64,000 nt of DNA from Rhea pennata (lineage: Eukaryota; Chordata; Aves; Rheiformes; Rheidae): contig NC_084675.1 of assembly GCF_028389875.1 (NCBI RefSeq), positions 20,360,412-20,424,411 of the forward strand, read 5' to 3'. Below the pieces are notes generated by a model. That model searched no databases, had not been told where the DNA came from, and was given only the letters and a program-made list of their open reading frames with translations. The translations under genes were made by a program, and so were the position numbers. Positions within the stretch are counted from its first letter, which is position 1, and each line of letters opens with the position of its first letter. Of the stretch, positions 1-12,600 are shown piece by piece.

Positions 1-542
1 GTTTCTCTTTTCTTCCCTTTCCCTCCAAAACCATTTACTCCAGATTCTGAGGTTTCAGATATTCTTCTTTTAGGGTGGTGTCACCTCAGTAGTCTACTTT
101 TTGATTGGGAATGGTCCATTTTCCCGGATGCATTACTTGCTGGTAGCCCTGCTGGGCTGACTGGCAAGAAGGCACTGGGTACGTATGGGTACATGCAACC
201 CAAAATCGTAAGACATTAGGACCTCATTCAACTGCTGATTAGAATTATTTCATTTTGGAAGGGGTGCTGGTCATAATCTTACAACTAGTTCTCCCTCTGA
301 GTTGGGATATGCTGCACTATGGCAGTCTGCTATGCCATTTTAGCAATTCATTATGCACAAAGATCTTTATCATAGGTCTCCCAGACAAAGTTGGGCCTTA
401 TGGAGCCCTTCCACAGTACTAGTATCCTTCGTGCTTTGTCTCAAAGAATTTCATCCTCTAGATCCGTTCTCTCTCATTAGCAGTCCTGTTTGGGGACAAT
501 CCACATTAATTAAGCATGGTCCTCTGCTTCTATTTGAGGCAG

Positions 543-690
543 TTTGGGAGTTGAACCTGTTGATAAGGATACTATCAAACAGCCCCCTCGATGTATTACG
601 GACACCATACTCAGCAAATCATTGATCCTGAAAATCTTCATGTCAGCTATAATTATCATCAGTGGAACCCTCTTTGTCTTCTGGAAAGAG
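543..690 (+). CDS. ATP2C2: ATP2C2 coding exon: linker and M7
   Basis: The exon follows an AG acceptor at 541-542 and ends before GTGAGG at 691. The first base completes a codon begun in the exon left of the window. It reads LGVEPVDKD, then KQPPR, then the hydrophobic stretch [20 protein letters not shown], and ends WKE. This is the M6-M7 cytosolic linker and M7. Its length is 148 bp, phase 2 in and phase 0 out. Confidence 0.93.
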
Positions 691-3001
691 GTGAGGAAAA
701 TCTGAACTCGTACCTCATGTTTATCAAGGCGGAGAACAAAGCGAAGGGCAATCTCTGAAGTACATGTGGTTCTTTCTGAAGTACAAACAGTGAGGAAGGA
801 TTTGGAAGGACACTGTTAGGAAACCAGAGTCAGCTCCTAGCTCTGCTTCTGCCTTCCTGTTTTGCCTCATCCTTTCTCTGTCTTGGAGCTTCCCATCTAG
901 GATGGGAAAACTATTACTTGAAATCATTAGAAGGCTTTAAGGTGCTTTTCACCTCTAGATTGCCACATAAGTGGAAAGTAACAAGTAAGCACAATGATTT
1001 ACTGTTAGTAAAGACTGTTAATGCTGTAAAAGTTATAGAATTAAATTCTGAATTAAATTACTTTTTTTTTGCTTTGATAAACCACACATCAACATACTTC
1101 TGAAGATAAGCAAGTAACACCTTGCAGATTAGTTAGTGTTCATTAATGGTCGCACTGAGAACAGTGAAATTTGAACAGGAATCCCAACACAGTATTACTG
1201 CTCTTGCAGCTACGTAATTGATAGCTATTTTCAGGGCTAGTCATGTAGCAAGCTATCATCAGGTTACTCACAAAAAATTCTCTCATTAATTAATTAATGT
1301 ATGTGACTATTTATGGCATATATGAATTATTTTTCTATTACAACATTGTATTTTGCACACCTTTGTATAAGATGTCAATATGTTTTAAGAATCTCTGGTC
1401 AAATTCCACATTAAGAATTTAAAACACTGTTGATAAGGTCATAAACTCAACAATTAGCAGACCGCAATGACTGCTACCTGTGCTAGCTATAACTAGACTT
1501 ATTCCTTTGCTTTACTAGACTTCAAGTTGACTGCAATCCGTAAAGGGTATATTTAATTCATGTATTGCACTGACATATTTTTATGGTAAACAACCCCTTA
1601 ATTTGCATCTGAATTTTCACATGTGCTTTCAGAATCCCAAAAGTGGCATAACTCCCCGGACCACAACAATGACTTTTACGTGTTTTGTGTTTTTTGACCT
1701 CTTCAATGCCCTGACATGCCGCTCTCAGGTAAAATGAATGATTTCTCTGTCAGCAATCACTTTTTTTGTCTTGATACACTAACATAAATATTAGCCATGT
1801 AAATATTTTGCCTAGGAAGAGAATTTTTGATGTCATGTAAAGCAGCACAATTTTATCATCCTTTTTAAATAGAACTAACCATCATGGTTCAACTGTAACT
1901 ACACTTTCAACTATATCTAGCTTTGCCTCAGTTAGCATTTATGTAACTTTGATTTTTTTCAAAAAGTAATAGATTTTTATCTGCAAAGAAACTGCTTGAC
2001 GTTCAAGTACCATGAAGAGACTGGGAAATATTACATTTTTTTTCCTCCCCTCTCTAGACAAAGCTGGTATCTGAGATAGGCTTTTTTCGAAACCGCATGT
2101 TCTTGTATTCTGTGCTTGGGTCATTTTTGGGACAGCTGGCTGTTATATACATCCCTCCATTACAGAAGATCTTCCAGACGGAGAATTTAGGAGTGTTAGG
2201 TAAGTTGCAAAATACATAATACTTTTATCCTTAAAGCTACTTTAAAAGGCAGATGAGCTTTGCCCTGTTGTTACATGATAGCTCCCGAGAGAACATTGGT
2301 GGGAGAAATCAAGCTAAACACATATACACAGCTATACACAAATGTTAATATTTTGATGCTATTATCCCAATCTAGGTTTTAAATTTTGAATTACTGCACA
2401 TAAATGAATATAAACGCAGACATGCTAAAAGTTACCGTAAGTGCTGTATTGTGATCTTTGTTTTCTGTAAAGAAAGCTATCTACGATCATTACACAGTCA
2501 CTCCATTTTGAAATAGCAGGGTAAATGTTTCCTCATTGTAATACAATGCATATTTTACCATCTCACTCTAGGCAAACTCTACCATACCGTACTACTATGG
2601 TTCCTACGTTAGGTGAATTGTTAGCTGCAGGGTTCAGTGATCCCGAATGATTCGTAGAGAAGTCACCACCTATCAGGTGGACCATACCAACCGGCTGCAT
2701 GTGCATTCCTTGTTGATTGCAGTCACTTCTCTAATTCATCAGCTAGCAAAAGTCTAGCCTGGTCATGCAGCTATGTTGTTACAGCAGTACAAATACCTGC
2801 TGTAGGAAGGTCCTTACCTGGGAATTCCTGCCTAGCACAAAATGCAGCTGCCCCCTGTGTTCCACTCTGCTCTATTGCATCTTGCCAGACCTGCTGTTTC
2901 TCACTGGACTGGCTTCATCGGTTTTCATTGTGTCTGAGCTCGTCAAACTCTGTGAAAAGCGCTGCTGCCGACCAGAGCGTACGACAGGAGATCAAAAGTG
3001 A
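543..3001 (+). CDS. ATP2C2: ATP2C2 (SPCA2) Ca2+/Mn2+-transporting ATPase, 3' part (four last coding exons)
   Basis: Joining 543-690, 1633-1728, 2058-2199 and 2889-3001 gives one open frame of 165 residues plus stop, with AG acceptors and GT donors at every junction. It encodes the C-terminal membrane domain of a secretory-pathway P-type Ca2+/Mn2+ ATPase, which loads the Golgi lumen with Ca2+ and Mn2+. Four hydrophobic segments follow in order, as expected for M7 to M10. The paralogue choice rests on remembered family differences: [19 protein letters not shown] and [14 protein letters not shown] resemble ATP2C2, while ATP2C1 has LSSRSQTK and IYFPPLQ. The conserved DGPPAQ exon and all catalytic domains lie left of the window, so the gene is partial only because of the window edge. 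It runs toward MEAK7, tail to tail. Identity is confident from motif recognition, not from a search. Confidence 0.95.
1633..1728 (+). CDS. ATP2C2: ATP2C2 coding exon: M8
   Basis: The exon is 96 bp, exactly 32 codons, between TTTCAG and GTAAAA. It reads [20 protein letters not shown] and ends CRSQ. The Phe-rich segment is M8. It is phase 0 at both ends. Confidence 0.95.
2058..2199 (+). CDS. ATP2C2: ATP2C2 coding exon: M9
   Basis: The exon is 142 bp, between CTCTAG and GTAAGT. It encodes [20 protein letters not shown], then [20 protein letters not shown]9 lies in the [19 protein letters not shown] part. It leaves one base (G) that joins AC of the next exon to make Asp. Confidence 0.95.
2889..3001 (+). 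CDS. ATP2C2: ATP2C2 terminal coding exon: M10 and C-terminus
   Basis: The acceptor TTGCCAG ends at 2888. The exon reads (D)[18 protein letters not shown], which is M10, then a Cys-rich tail ([11 protein letters not shown]) ending GDQK and TGA at 2999-3001. The open frame runs on upstream of the acceptor to 2765, but that part is intron: frame, homology and splice site all favour starting at 2889. Confidence 0.94.
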
Positions 3002-4700
3002 GTGCAACGATGCAGGCTTCCTCGGAGGAGATACTTGGAATGGAGGCATGATGCTTCCTAATTCAAATGCACCATTTTCTGATGATGCACATCCCTTCTG
3101 AAGATGTTCAGGTGAATCTGTGCGGACAGTCTTTCCTGCTCCGGAGTCTGTTTCTGTTACATGCTCTACCTAAGCTATTTGAGCTGTCTGCAGGGACCTC
3201 AGGAGCTGCTCCTGTTTAAACCAAGATCATGTACATTTTTATAAAACTCTGATCTATATGTCAAGAATGGAGTGATAGCACCAGCTAAAACAATGCAGTT
3301 TCATACCTGTACAGAAAAATCTACTGTGCATAAACTGAAATTTTATTTATTTTATCACAATGCTTTTTATTACTAAAAATCTATGTTTTAAAATGTTAGA
3401 GAATTGAGTGAGACTCTTGATTCAGATCCTTTATTTCCTTTTAAATAAGAACAATGTAAACAGCCTGCTTTGATTAGAAGATCTTTTCCTGTGGGCAATT
3501 TACAGTGTTTCTAGATTCCTAGATAACTAGCTTTGATTTGGCAAGACTTAAGCAAAGCGGAGGCCACATCAAAAGAAGAGTAGAGAGCAAAAATGCTAGC
3601 ATTCAGCTGTCAGCTATAGCTAAGCTGTGCACCCAGGTGAGTAACAGGAGCAGAGTGGATGGTTGTAATGAGATGCAAGAGGAGAAAAGGGCACAGTGCT
3701 GGAGGGATTTAATGGAGGGGACTCTTTCACAAGTGCATTAGAAGAAGATGACTCGCACACAGTGACATACATATGGCAGAGCAATGTTGAGCTTTACAGT
3801 TGGAATAGCAGCTTCATGGAAGTGATTGAGATGTTTAGACCATAGCGAAGTCCATTACTGATACATACTTTCTGGGCAGCTCTGCATGCATAAACGTGCA
3901 ACACAGATTGTCTTGAAAGATTGCTTAATCATTAGGTCCATCAAGCCCATCTTCTACATCTAAAGAGCAAATCTGAATAATCCCACTTGCTGGCTAGATC
4001 AGTAGTTTCCCAGTGAATACTACTTCCTGGATACATTAACTAAAAGCACCACATTCTCAGTTTTCTTCTTCTTGCCCCAACTTAACCTCATTACTTTAAT
4101 TTGAAGATAAAAGTCTAAGACACAAACTTATCATAAAGCACAGTTACAGAGGTCAAAATACTATGCTGATTTTCAAGATGATTTCAAACAGGATTACATT
4201 TTGGATGGATAGCCTGAGAAGAACTGACTAGACTGACACTTCTTTTGAGACAGAGAGAAATCAGCAACTGACGTATCTTTTGGTGAAGAACAGCTTTTTA
4301 CAAATCACCCTTCCCAGAAACAGACTGCAAATGTTTCTGCTGATTATTAAATCATTGTGAATGGCTTCAGTCCTCAGAGAAATGTCTCTTTGTTATGGGA
4401 GAAAGAAGTCTAGTCATTTGCTTAATGTGCAACTACAGAAATTCAGTAATGTCCCACTTCTATATGCTACCCCATTTCAACAGTATTTAAGAAGTATTAA
4501 GAAGTATTTGAGAGTGCAAATGAAGACTACTTTTGAGACTTATACTGAGAGCTAGAGGAAAGAGTGTTTTTTTAAAAAAAGCCAACCTCAGCACACTTAC
4601 GGAAACCATCAAGCACTTACTAGTTCTCTATACACTTTCTATTGTATATCATTTAAAATTATTTTTAAAATATACATAAGAGAAAACAATTACATAAGAG
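3002..4700 (+). other. ATP2C2 3' UTR and tail-to-tail intergenic spacer
   Basis: This holds the ATP2C2 3' UTR of unresolved length. I see no canonical AATAAA on the + strand soon after the stop. Weak candidates are TATAAA at about 3239 and ATTAAA at 4346. An open frame at 3538-3741 shows no family signature and is not called. Confidence 0.5.
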
Positions 4701-4723
4701 GATCAGTTTTAATTAAGGATTGT

Positions 4724-4729
4724 TTTATT
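4724..4729 (-). promoter_or_regulatory. Candidate MEAK7 poly(A) signal, distal
   Basis: TTTATT on the + strand is AATAAA on the MEAK7 strand. It lies about 1.8 kb past the MEAK7 stop codon and would give a long 3' UTR. Position is the only support; no cleavage site is seen. Confidence 0.45.
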
Positions 4730-4772
4730 GCTTACATTTTCTTATGTGTTACAAACTTTGGAGGCTATCTGG

Positions 4773-4778
4773 TTTATT
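4773..4778 (-). promoter_or_regulatory. Candidate MEAK7 poly(A) signal, proximal
   Basis: This is a second AATAAA on the - strand, 49 bp upstream (in mRNA sense) of the one at 4724. The pair could define the MEAK7 3' end. Confidence 0.4.
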
Positions 4779-6552
4779 TAAATAGACACAACATACAAGG
4801 AAATTGGCTCGGGCCTTTCACAGCATACACTGTTCTTAGGCTCAGATAATATACAAAATGCATCATTGATTTCTAGGGCCTATAGCTGTAGTGTTTTCTT
4901 CATGATTGCCTTTCAAGGGTAAATTCATTTTGTAAAAAAAGTAAGTGGGGTCTAAATCAAGGCACAAATGCAAATTATTTAAAATGTTCAAATCCAGCTC
5001 CCTATGAAAAAGCACCGGGGGGGGGGGGGGGGGAGGAGGGAGGGGTACATACAATAAAGTGCTGTAGAATAGCGTTCGTAATGAAAGCCCCAAGATCAGG
5101 AACCACAATAATTGTATATACTGTTCCAGTACATTTTTTGCACTAAGCTTCATGGAAATTTAGACCTTTTCTATGACAAATTCACTCTAGTGCAAAAAGG
5201 TTTTGATACAGTTCTTTTCCTTAGGAGGAGAAAGACTGACACTCATACGTACTAACAACATGCATAAACACTGCTTTTTGTCCAAACAAATCTGTTAAGT
5301 TAGAAATGTCAATCCCTGGCAGACATGAGAGGTTTTTTGACAAGTTAATCACACAGAGAATTAGAAATATCAAACCAATAATTAGTGATAGATGTGAATG
5401 GGTTCCAGTAGAAAAAGTCCTGAGTATAAGAGATTTTACACAACTTGACCTTGACTGGTAAACAGCCAACAATGGAACAGGGACAAAAACCCCAACCCAT
5501 TCGTTAATTTTCAGACTTCAGCCTTTTCTTTTTTTCAGAATACAGTAATCAATAATACAGTGATCATTAATTCTCTGGCAATAAGGTGTGCAGCAATGTT
5601 CTTTAAACAAGTTAAAGATGCAACCAAATTGTTTTCAAATTATCTGCAGCTATTATTCCCAACTAACTACATGTTTCCTACCTATTCCTTTTTACAGCCT
5701 AATTTTTTTACTCCAATCTCAAATTAGACTACTAAAGAAGGTTATCTTGCCTAGGAATTTCTGCTGGAGTATGTTTGTTCAAGGATCACAGGGTTAGCCT
5801 GTTCTTAAGATAAATATGACTGAATGACTCTGAGAGCTCTTGTCTTGTTTGAAAGGAAATAGGCTGATTTCTGCAGAATAATATTAAGTGAAATTCATGG
5901 AAGTATAGTGTGTTATTATAGAAGTGGATGCTGTATATTTAACATTCTGTACTTTTCACAGCCCATATGGTATCACCTTATTGAAATCAGACTTAGAAAA
6001 TCTGAAAGGTACAGCTTTAACTAGAGCATTGCAAATTAGTAGCATCTTTTATATGGAATCATTTGGACTGTTCTATACGTACAGAAGTATGACATACTAA
6101 CAATTTGCAAGCTTCACTGACAAATTCCATCACGTGCAAGTAAATACTTTCAGCTGAGGTATGAGAAGCTTAATCGATGTCTTGACCATTCTTTATATAA
6201 ATAGGTATCAAATTCTAGGTCAACAAGCAGTTTTGTCAATAACTTGTTCCTTGTTTTTAATTGTGTATGAAGACAGGATCTATTAGGAATGCTAGCAAAT
6301 TCATTTTCAGCTAGAACTTACAGATGTCTAATGATTAATTACCTAGTTAATTTTTCTACCCTCTCCAAACAAAAATGCTTTGAATAGGATATTTTCTTGG
6401 ATCTAAATATTATGTAAGTCCTAGACTTAAGCTTAGTTCCATATATCTATATAAACGTGAAAAAATACAAGGAAAAATGTCCTGTTCAAGGAACGTTAAC
6501 ATTCAGGAGTAAAAAAAAAAAAAAAAAAAAGTTTTTCAGGATACTGATTTCT
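4779..6552 (-). other. MEAK7: Probable MEAK7 3' UTR
   Basis: This is AT-rich sequence between the MEAK7 stop codon and the AATAAA pair, with no supported gene. On the mRNA strand it would carry a C17 run (5017-5033 on +) and, just after the stop, a T20 run (6511-6530 on +). The extent is inferred from the poly(A) signals only. Confidence 0.45.
5017..5045. repeat. G17 homopolymer followed by G-rich run
   Basis: Seventeen consecutive G are followed by GGAGGG-type runs on the + strand. The other strand is poly-C and is probably within the MEAK7 3' UTR. Confidence 0.95.
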
Positions 6553-6678
6553 TTAGTTACCATCATCATCCTCTTCAATGGGTTCTCGTAAACCATCACT
6601 CTGCCGACTTTTTCCGGCCATTTCTAATAACGCCTGAGCCTCGGGATCTACATCTAGGATACTCTTCTTACCTTTTAT
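6553..6678 (-). CDS. MEAK7: MEAK7 terminal coding exon
   Basis: Acceptor AAG borders 6678. It encodes IKGKKSILDVDPEAQALLEM, ends IEEDDDGN and stops with TAA at 6553-6555. The SILDxDPEAQALLE motif matches the family C-terminus. The exon has 41 codons plus stop (residues 427-467). Confidence 0.93.
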   Translation of the reverse strand: MKGKKSILDVDPEAQALLEMAGKSRQSDGLREPIEEDDDGN

Positions 6679-9600
6679 CTTAAAAATGAAACAAAATAAA
6701 ATCTATTCAGTTTAAATGTAATTACAAATGAATCAATAGCAGGTCACAAGCAACAGTCATACTCAAAAATCCACAAGTAATGTCATTTGCAAGCTCATCA
6801 CTATGAAGCATACATACTTCCCAAGTATGGCATTTAAGATTCATGGGGATACATCACCGCTTCAGTAACATATGATGCGCATAAAGTCTTCCTAAGAGGA
6901 CAGTGGACTGTTTCAAATTTATTCAGGTTAAAAAACAGCCAGAACACATTGGTTAATCTGATCTCAGTTTCAAGTACAAATGTGAACTTTTTCTGAAGAG
7001 GAGGTTCAAGTATAGTTGAATATTTTTTGTAAGCAATTAGCTCTGTTTCTATTTACAGCTGTGTCCACTGAATGGATAGAACACATTAATTTAGTATGAA
7101 AAGAAGAAAACCCACCTCTGCAGAGCAGAGGGTTTAATAAGAGAATAAATTACAGGGACAGAGGAGACTGGAAGGAGGTCTCCTACTCATTCCCAGGAAC
7201 AAACCAGACACAGAGTAGCATAAATCTATTGACACACAGTTTAAGCAAAAAAGCTCTCTCTATGAATCCTTATAGAAACAAGGCTTCCCAGAAATTTTAT
7301 ACATTCCTGTTCTACACAGAATATTAGGTGTTTAACTGCAGCTCTTGTGTCTTTATTAGTTCTCTGTCATATAAAAAAGTGCTGGCATTGGAGCTGCAAG
7401 GATTATAAACAGATGATCTACTGTAAAAAAGACAGTAAATTATAAAAGTTACTGAAAAACAGATCTTTTGGGTCACTCAGTTCTCTTCCTGAACTACAGA
7501 TTATGCTTTACTTGCGAGTTTCAGTTTTATATATAATGGGTTTTACTGAACTCCTCCAAGGAGGTTCCTCTCACAGACCATTCCTCAACATCAGAAAGGC
7601 CTTCGGAATTTCAGAATAAAATGTTGCTCTTCTGACTCTGTCTTCTCATGGTTTCTGATGATCTTTCATACTGGAAACCTCAATAATGACACTGCTGTTT
7701 TGCCATTTACTTGCTACATAATATATGGCACCACAGGGCCATTTATAGATAAACAGACAGATGAATAGATAGATAAACAGATGGATATATGAGATATATA
7801 GACATGTAGAGATATTTGTAGATACATCCATATATATAGATATATTCATTACAATAGGCCAGTCAGTGTTAAATGAGAAAACTGCAGTTGTGAGCTTTTT
7901 ATTCACATCTCCCATTCCAATTAGAACACAATTTCACAGGTTTTAATTTCTGTCACTTACCACTGCACTTTCTGGGAGGTCTCCCACTGCCCAAACTTCC
8001 ATAGCATCCAGTGTAAAATTCTCTTTGGCTGACAGCTGGGGACTGTTGTAGGTGGTGCATCGAGGTTTTGCTTTACTATGTCCTTTCCCATAGTCGCTGT
8101 CTATCCAGAGTCCGAAGTAATCATGTTGTCCGCCCATACCCTGTGAATCACAGTAGCACATGAAATACTTGCTAGACATACAAAATAGAGTGGGCAAGTT
8201 ATGAAACCTAGAGTACAAATTGCTAGTTTCAGTATTTACATCATACACCTACAAGTAGGTGAGGAAGGATATTCTGGGTGAACCTGTATTCAAATTAAGT
8301 ATTCCTGAAGATAAACAAGAATTTACCTGTTTGCTGCTCTGCTCTTCTATGTTTTACAGAATATCAGTATTTGCAAGCACTTCAGCTGTATCTTGTTCCA
8401 AAAATTTAGATTACTGGCTTTTGTTTATTGACTAACAGTCCCATTTAAATGGGGTGGAGGGATTGCTCTTTTGTTTAGAAAAAGTGTCCACATTAAAGGA
8501 TAAGGTAGTTTGACGTACTTTACTTTTAGAGCAAATTTATTCTAGATTACTGCAAGTCCCAGAGTTATGAGCACATAATCCTTCAAAACTGTTCAAAAGA
8601 GGCGGTGTGCTGTGGTTATGTAGAAAGCCCTCTGCATCTGGAGAGCTCGTTTGTGGATTTCAGTTAGGGGAACCTCTCCCTCTGAAATCACACAACAGCG
8701 GCGGCCTACGTACAGCTCTCGCACACTGTATTGGGCTCTGTCTTCTGTATTTTAGAAAGCACTCAGCATGGCAGTGAGAACAGCCAATGGTTGAATCTGC
8801 AGTTATACAGATCAGCTAGCTCACTCTGTTTAAATGATGTGGATATGTGCAGCCAGTTCTTCTGAACAACAGAAATGGAGGACTGCCTGAAGGGTTTGCA
8901 TTATAATCAAAGTTGGGAGAAAAATTTCTTCCCAGAATCCCTATAAAGCTAACCTGCACAGAGCCCAACTACTTGGGTCAGATACAAATATGTTCTATTT
9001 TAACTTATTTAGTACTTCAGTACAAATATCAACTGTAAAGGAAAGTAGAAACTCTACCAGTACTGTAAGCAGTTCTCCATAGCTATTCATAGTTCACATT
9101 TTATGCTCATTAAAGACGCTTTAAGGGGAAAAAATAACCCAACCCTCTTAGTAAAAGAGTGGCACAAATAGCACAAAGAAAGGATGAGAATTTTCTCTGA
9201 GTAGTGAGTGAAATAAATCAGCTCAAAACAGCAGAAGCAAAACCATCACAGAATCACAGAATGGCTGAGTTTGAAAGGGACCTCTGGAGATCATCTAGTC
9301 CAAACCCCTTGCTCAAGCAGGGTCACCTAGAGCATGTTAGACAGGGTTGCATCCAGGCAGGTTTTGATTATCTCCAGAAGGAGACTCCGCAACCTCTCTG
9401 GGCAACTTGTTCCAGTGCTCTGAAAAATAGGACACTTCCAAATATCAGCCATGAATCCAATTTCCAAACTGTCATTTCTTAGTACTTACAAGTCCATTTG
9501 GCATTGTTTGTTGGCCATGGTTCAAATACATGTAGTGGTTGTTGTATCCAGTGCATATGTACACAGCAAGAGAGGGAAAAACAGAAAAGAGAAAGCATCT

Positions 9601-12600
9601 GTCATCACCTGCAAACAGAAGAAGAATTGGAGGTCAGAAAATTGGCTAAGCAGTAACTAGCCTACAAATAGAATAGGAAAAAAATCTTGAAGAAACATAG
9701 TTGAATAAATCAAAGGCAGCATCTGCAATCTCTGAAAAACAGTCCTGATGCCTAATCAAGATCTAGGCCTATTGTTTACTCTCAGTTAACTCTGTGCAGG
9801 GTCACAGAAATCAATGGGATTATATGGCTGTGATCAAGGGCAGAGTCAGAGGCATGACTAGTACATTACATTACTGTGTAAGGGTACAACTACTACAGGC
9901 TTCCATTGTATCACTAAAACTGGCCGACTGCTAGACCCATACAAACTGATATGAGTCTAGACTCCCTTCGTTCTGCCTCTATAGATATACAGATTAGTTT
10001 AGGCTCAATGATTTAGAGAACAATTTTTGTTATGGCCAGTTTTGTATTCAGAAGAGTCTGGGGCATGATTGTTCTGTACCCTGCATGTTATTCTATCACT
10101 AAAACATACAGTGTTGTCCCATCAACATAATGAAATATTACACTAACTGAATGAAGCAATAATCATCAAGTATTGATTAAGTGTAGGAATTGATGAGTTT
10201 TGTTTTGTTTTTTAATCAAAAGTGAGGTTATTCAGCAGGATAGATTGATATTCAGAGTCCATCAATTTTTTTTCCTGAAAACTGTCACAAGAGTTTTTTC
10301 CAAACAGTTCAAATAAAGTCCTCTCCTCTAAGTTTCCAAGGGACAAAAAGTTCAGTTTGTCCAAAGGAACCTTTTGCTATGGAATTTTAAAAAGGAAACA
10401 AAAGCAAAGTGCACAAAAGGCAATAGAAGAGTCCAGGAGACTTAGCCTGGTGTTTGCCTGTTCTGAGATAAAAGATTGCCATCTGCTGGACATGTTATTT
10501 AAACACTAATTCATCTGCTATGCTGTATTGCCTTCATTTTCACCCATGCAACTCCAGGGGCTGATGGATTTCACTTAAAAGAGAACTGGTTCCATGATCA
10601 TTAATACTGTAATTTTAAAATTCTTATCAAATAACAGACAAACATTCATAAGTAATATGCCTGACTAGGTACAAGGAAAGAATAATTTGGCATGTATTTT
10701 ATATGCTTGCAGAATGTCTGTTATTTTTTGCCATAAGAGAATACTTCTAAAGTGTAGAAAATATGTTTCATGTTACATATGCAATATAAGCAAAATAACA
10801 GTATCCATTAAGTGGACAGGATTGTTGCAGCTGTATAGAAGAAACAATGCTCATCAAAGCCATAAGATATTCGCAAAAAGAAAAAAAAAAAAAAAAAAAA
10901 AAAAAAGGAAAAGCATGTCCTGCCTTGAAACTGTGGCTTCACCTCCCAGGAATGAGATGCAAATCCACCGAAGATATAACCATCTAAGTCCTTTAGGATC
11001 ACTACGCAGGGACCTTTGTTCACAATATGCCCACATAACTGTGAAAAGCTTTCCCCGTGAACTCTAGAAGAAAATAAAAGTTGCCACTTGTGCTGTAGCT
11101 CTACAGGCAGATGGGAGTTGATGTATATGATGGATGGGATGTCAAAGAGACTGATAAGTCCTCTTCCTTTGATGCCTTTGCAGCCTGGAACCAAGTTGAC
11201 TATGTCTTTGGCTTGGTCTGAGAGAGAATGCAGGACATGGAAGCCTTGTCTGATAACAACACTGAGGAAAGTTGAGATGTGTGGAACTCGATACACCCAG
11301 TCCTCAATGACGCTTTGATCAAAAGTGGTCTCCATCAGCTGAGGACCTACAGGTTTCTTCCCATCTAAATAAAAAGACATATGGGAAAGTTATTTAGCTG
11401 GCATAAACACTATCCACTGGTTGGGCGGACATGACTAAGAAACATGAACTCCTAGTTATATGAGATTTTCTTTGTAAGACTGTTGTTATTATCGCAACAG
11501 TGCAAAGGTAATCCTGGGCTCTGCAGAAGCACACACAGTCAAAAACATATGCAGATCTACCAAAATACCAGTCACCTGCAAGTTAGGTATTTGTAAAACA
11601 CACATGTTCCATGACAAAGTGCTCTGCATGCCAATTTAAACTGGGACTTCAAATCAAAAGAATTTATGGAAGGAATTTGGGAAGGTAAAATAACCAAAAT
11701 TCCTAAGTTACTCTCAAACCATCATGTTTTAAATACTGATCTCACCATTTACATTCAAGGCATATATGACCTGAAGAACATAATCCTTGTGAGATCAGTG
11801 ATCCTGCAAGCTCTGTGCCATTCTAGGATATACTACACCAGCACTGCTTACCTGCAAGCTTCAATTCTGACAGCAGCTGAGAAGCCAAAACCTTTGCGCC
11901 ACTTGCAGAATCTCTAGTGTTCTCCAAATTCCAACCTTTCAGTTCCTTCCTGTAATTCAGTACATGGACTAGAGACATGATCAGATCCTCTGTGAACTTA
12001 AAAGGTTAAAATATTACCATTATGGTATTTTTTCAAGAAAATTGCTAAGAGCTTCAAAAGACCACCACACACTTTTTGGGAATAGAGACAAGCAGTACTG
12101 ATACTATGATCCTACCTGCAGAAACCTCCTCTCAAGTGTCAGAAAGAACACAAGTGCTATCTCAGTGTCATAGATTTTGAAAAAACACCCTTTTCCAAGA
12201 CACTTTTCAAATGTTACTTGACAAAGCATCTCTGTAAAATACAGCGGTGGGTGGAGGGGCAAATTTTGCAGTGATGGGATGCAGTAGTGAATTAATGTTT
12301 GTGAGACCCCATTCCCCCGTCTTGCAAGCTACGTGTTTGATTCACATGTCTAGCCTGTGCCTATATGACCATGTCCCCACCAGTGACACCACAGCAGGAA
12401 GACTGGCGAAGTGAGCAGAGGACTGCGTTCAAGTTGAACAGCTGTTAAAGTGTTAAACAGCTCTGATATTTGGATGAGCTAAGACACAGACAAAGGGTCA
12501 GACTGTGTCCCTTCAATTCAGGCTGTGCTCCCATGTGGAGTCCCAGTACCTTGTTACCTTGTAATTGCTCTGGAAATTGTTTTTCCTCAGTTCCAGGAAG

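Noticed and set aside
1..542. Upstream ATP2C2 exon (DGPPAQ)
   Set aside because: The expected coding words were not found; this stretch appears intronic, including the open frame at 353-625, which only overlaps the exon in another frame.
10808..10923. Extension of the MEAK7 exon frame into poly-Phe
   Set aside because: The frame crosses the intron's T26 run. Family similarity stops at 10924 and resumes at the 9490-9608 exon.
11064..11080. Acceptor-like TTTTATTTTCTTCTAG inside the large MEAK7 exon
   Set aside because: The frame is continuous and encodes the family motif LLFSS; no donor upstream would pair in frame.
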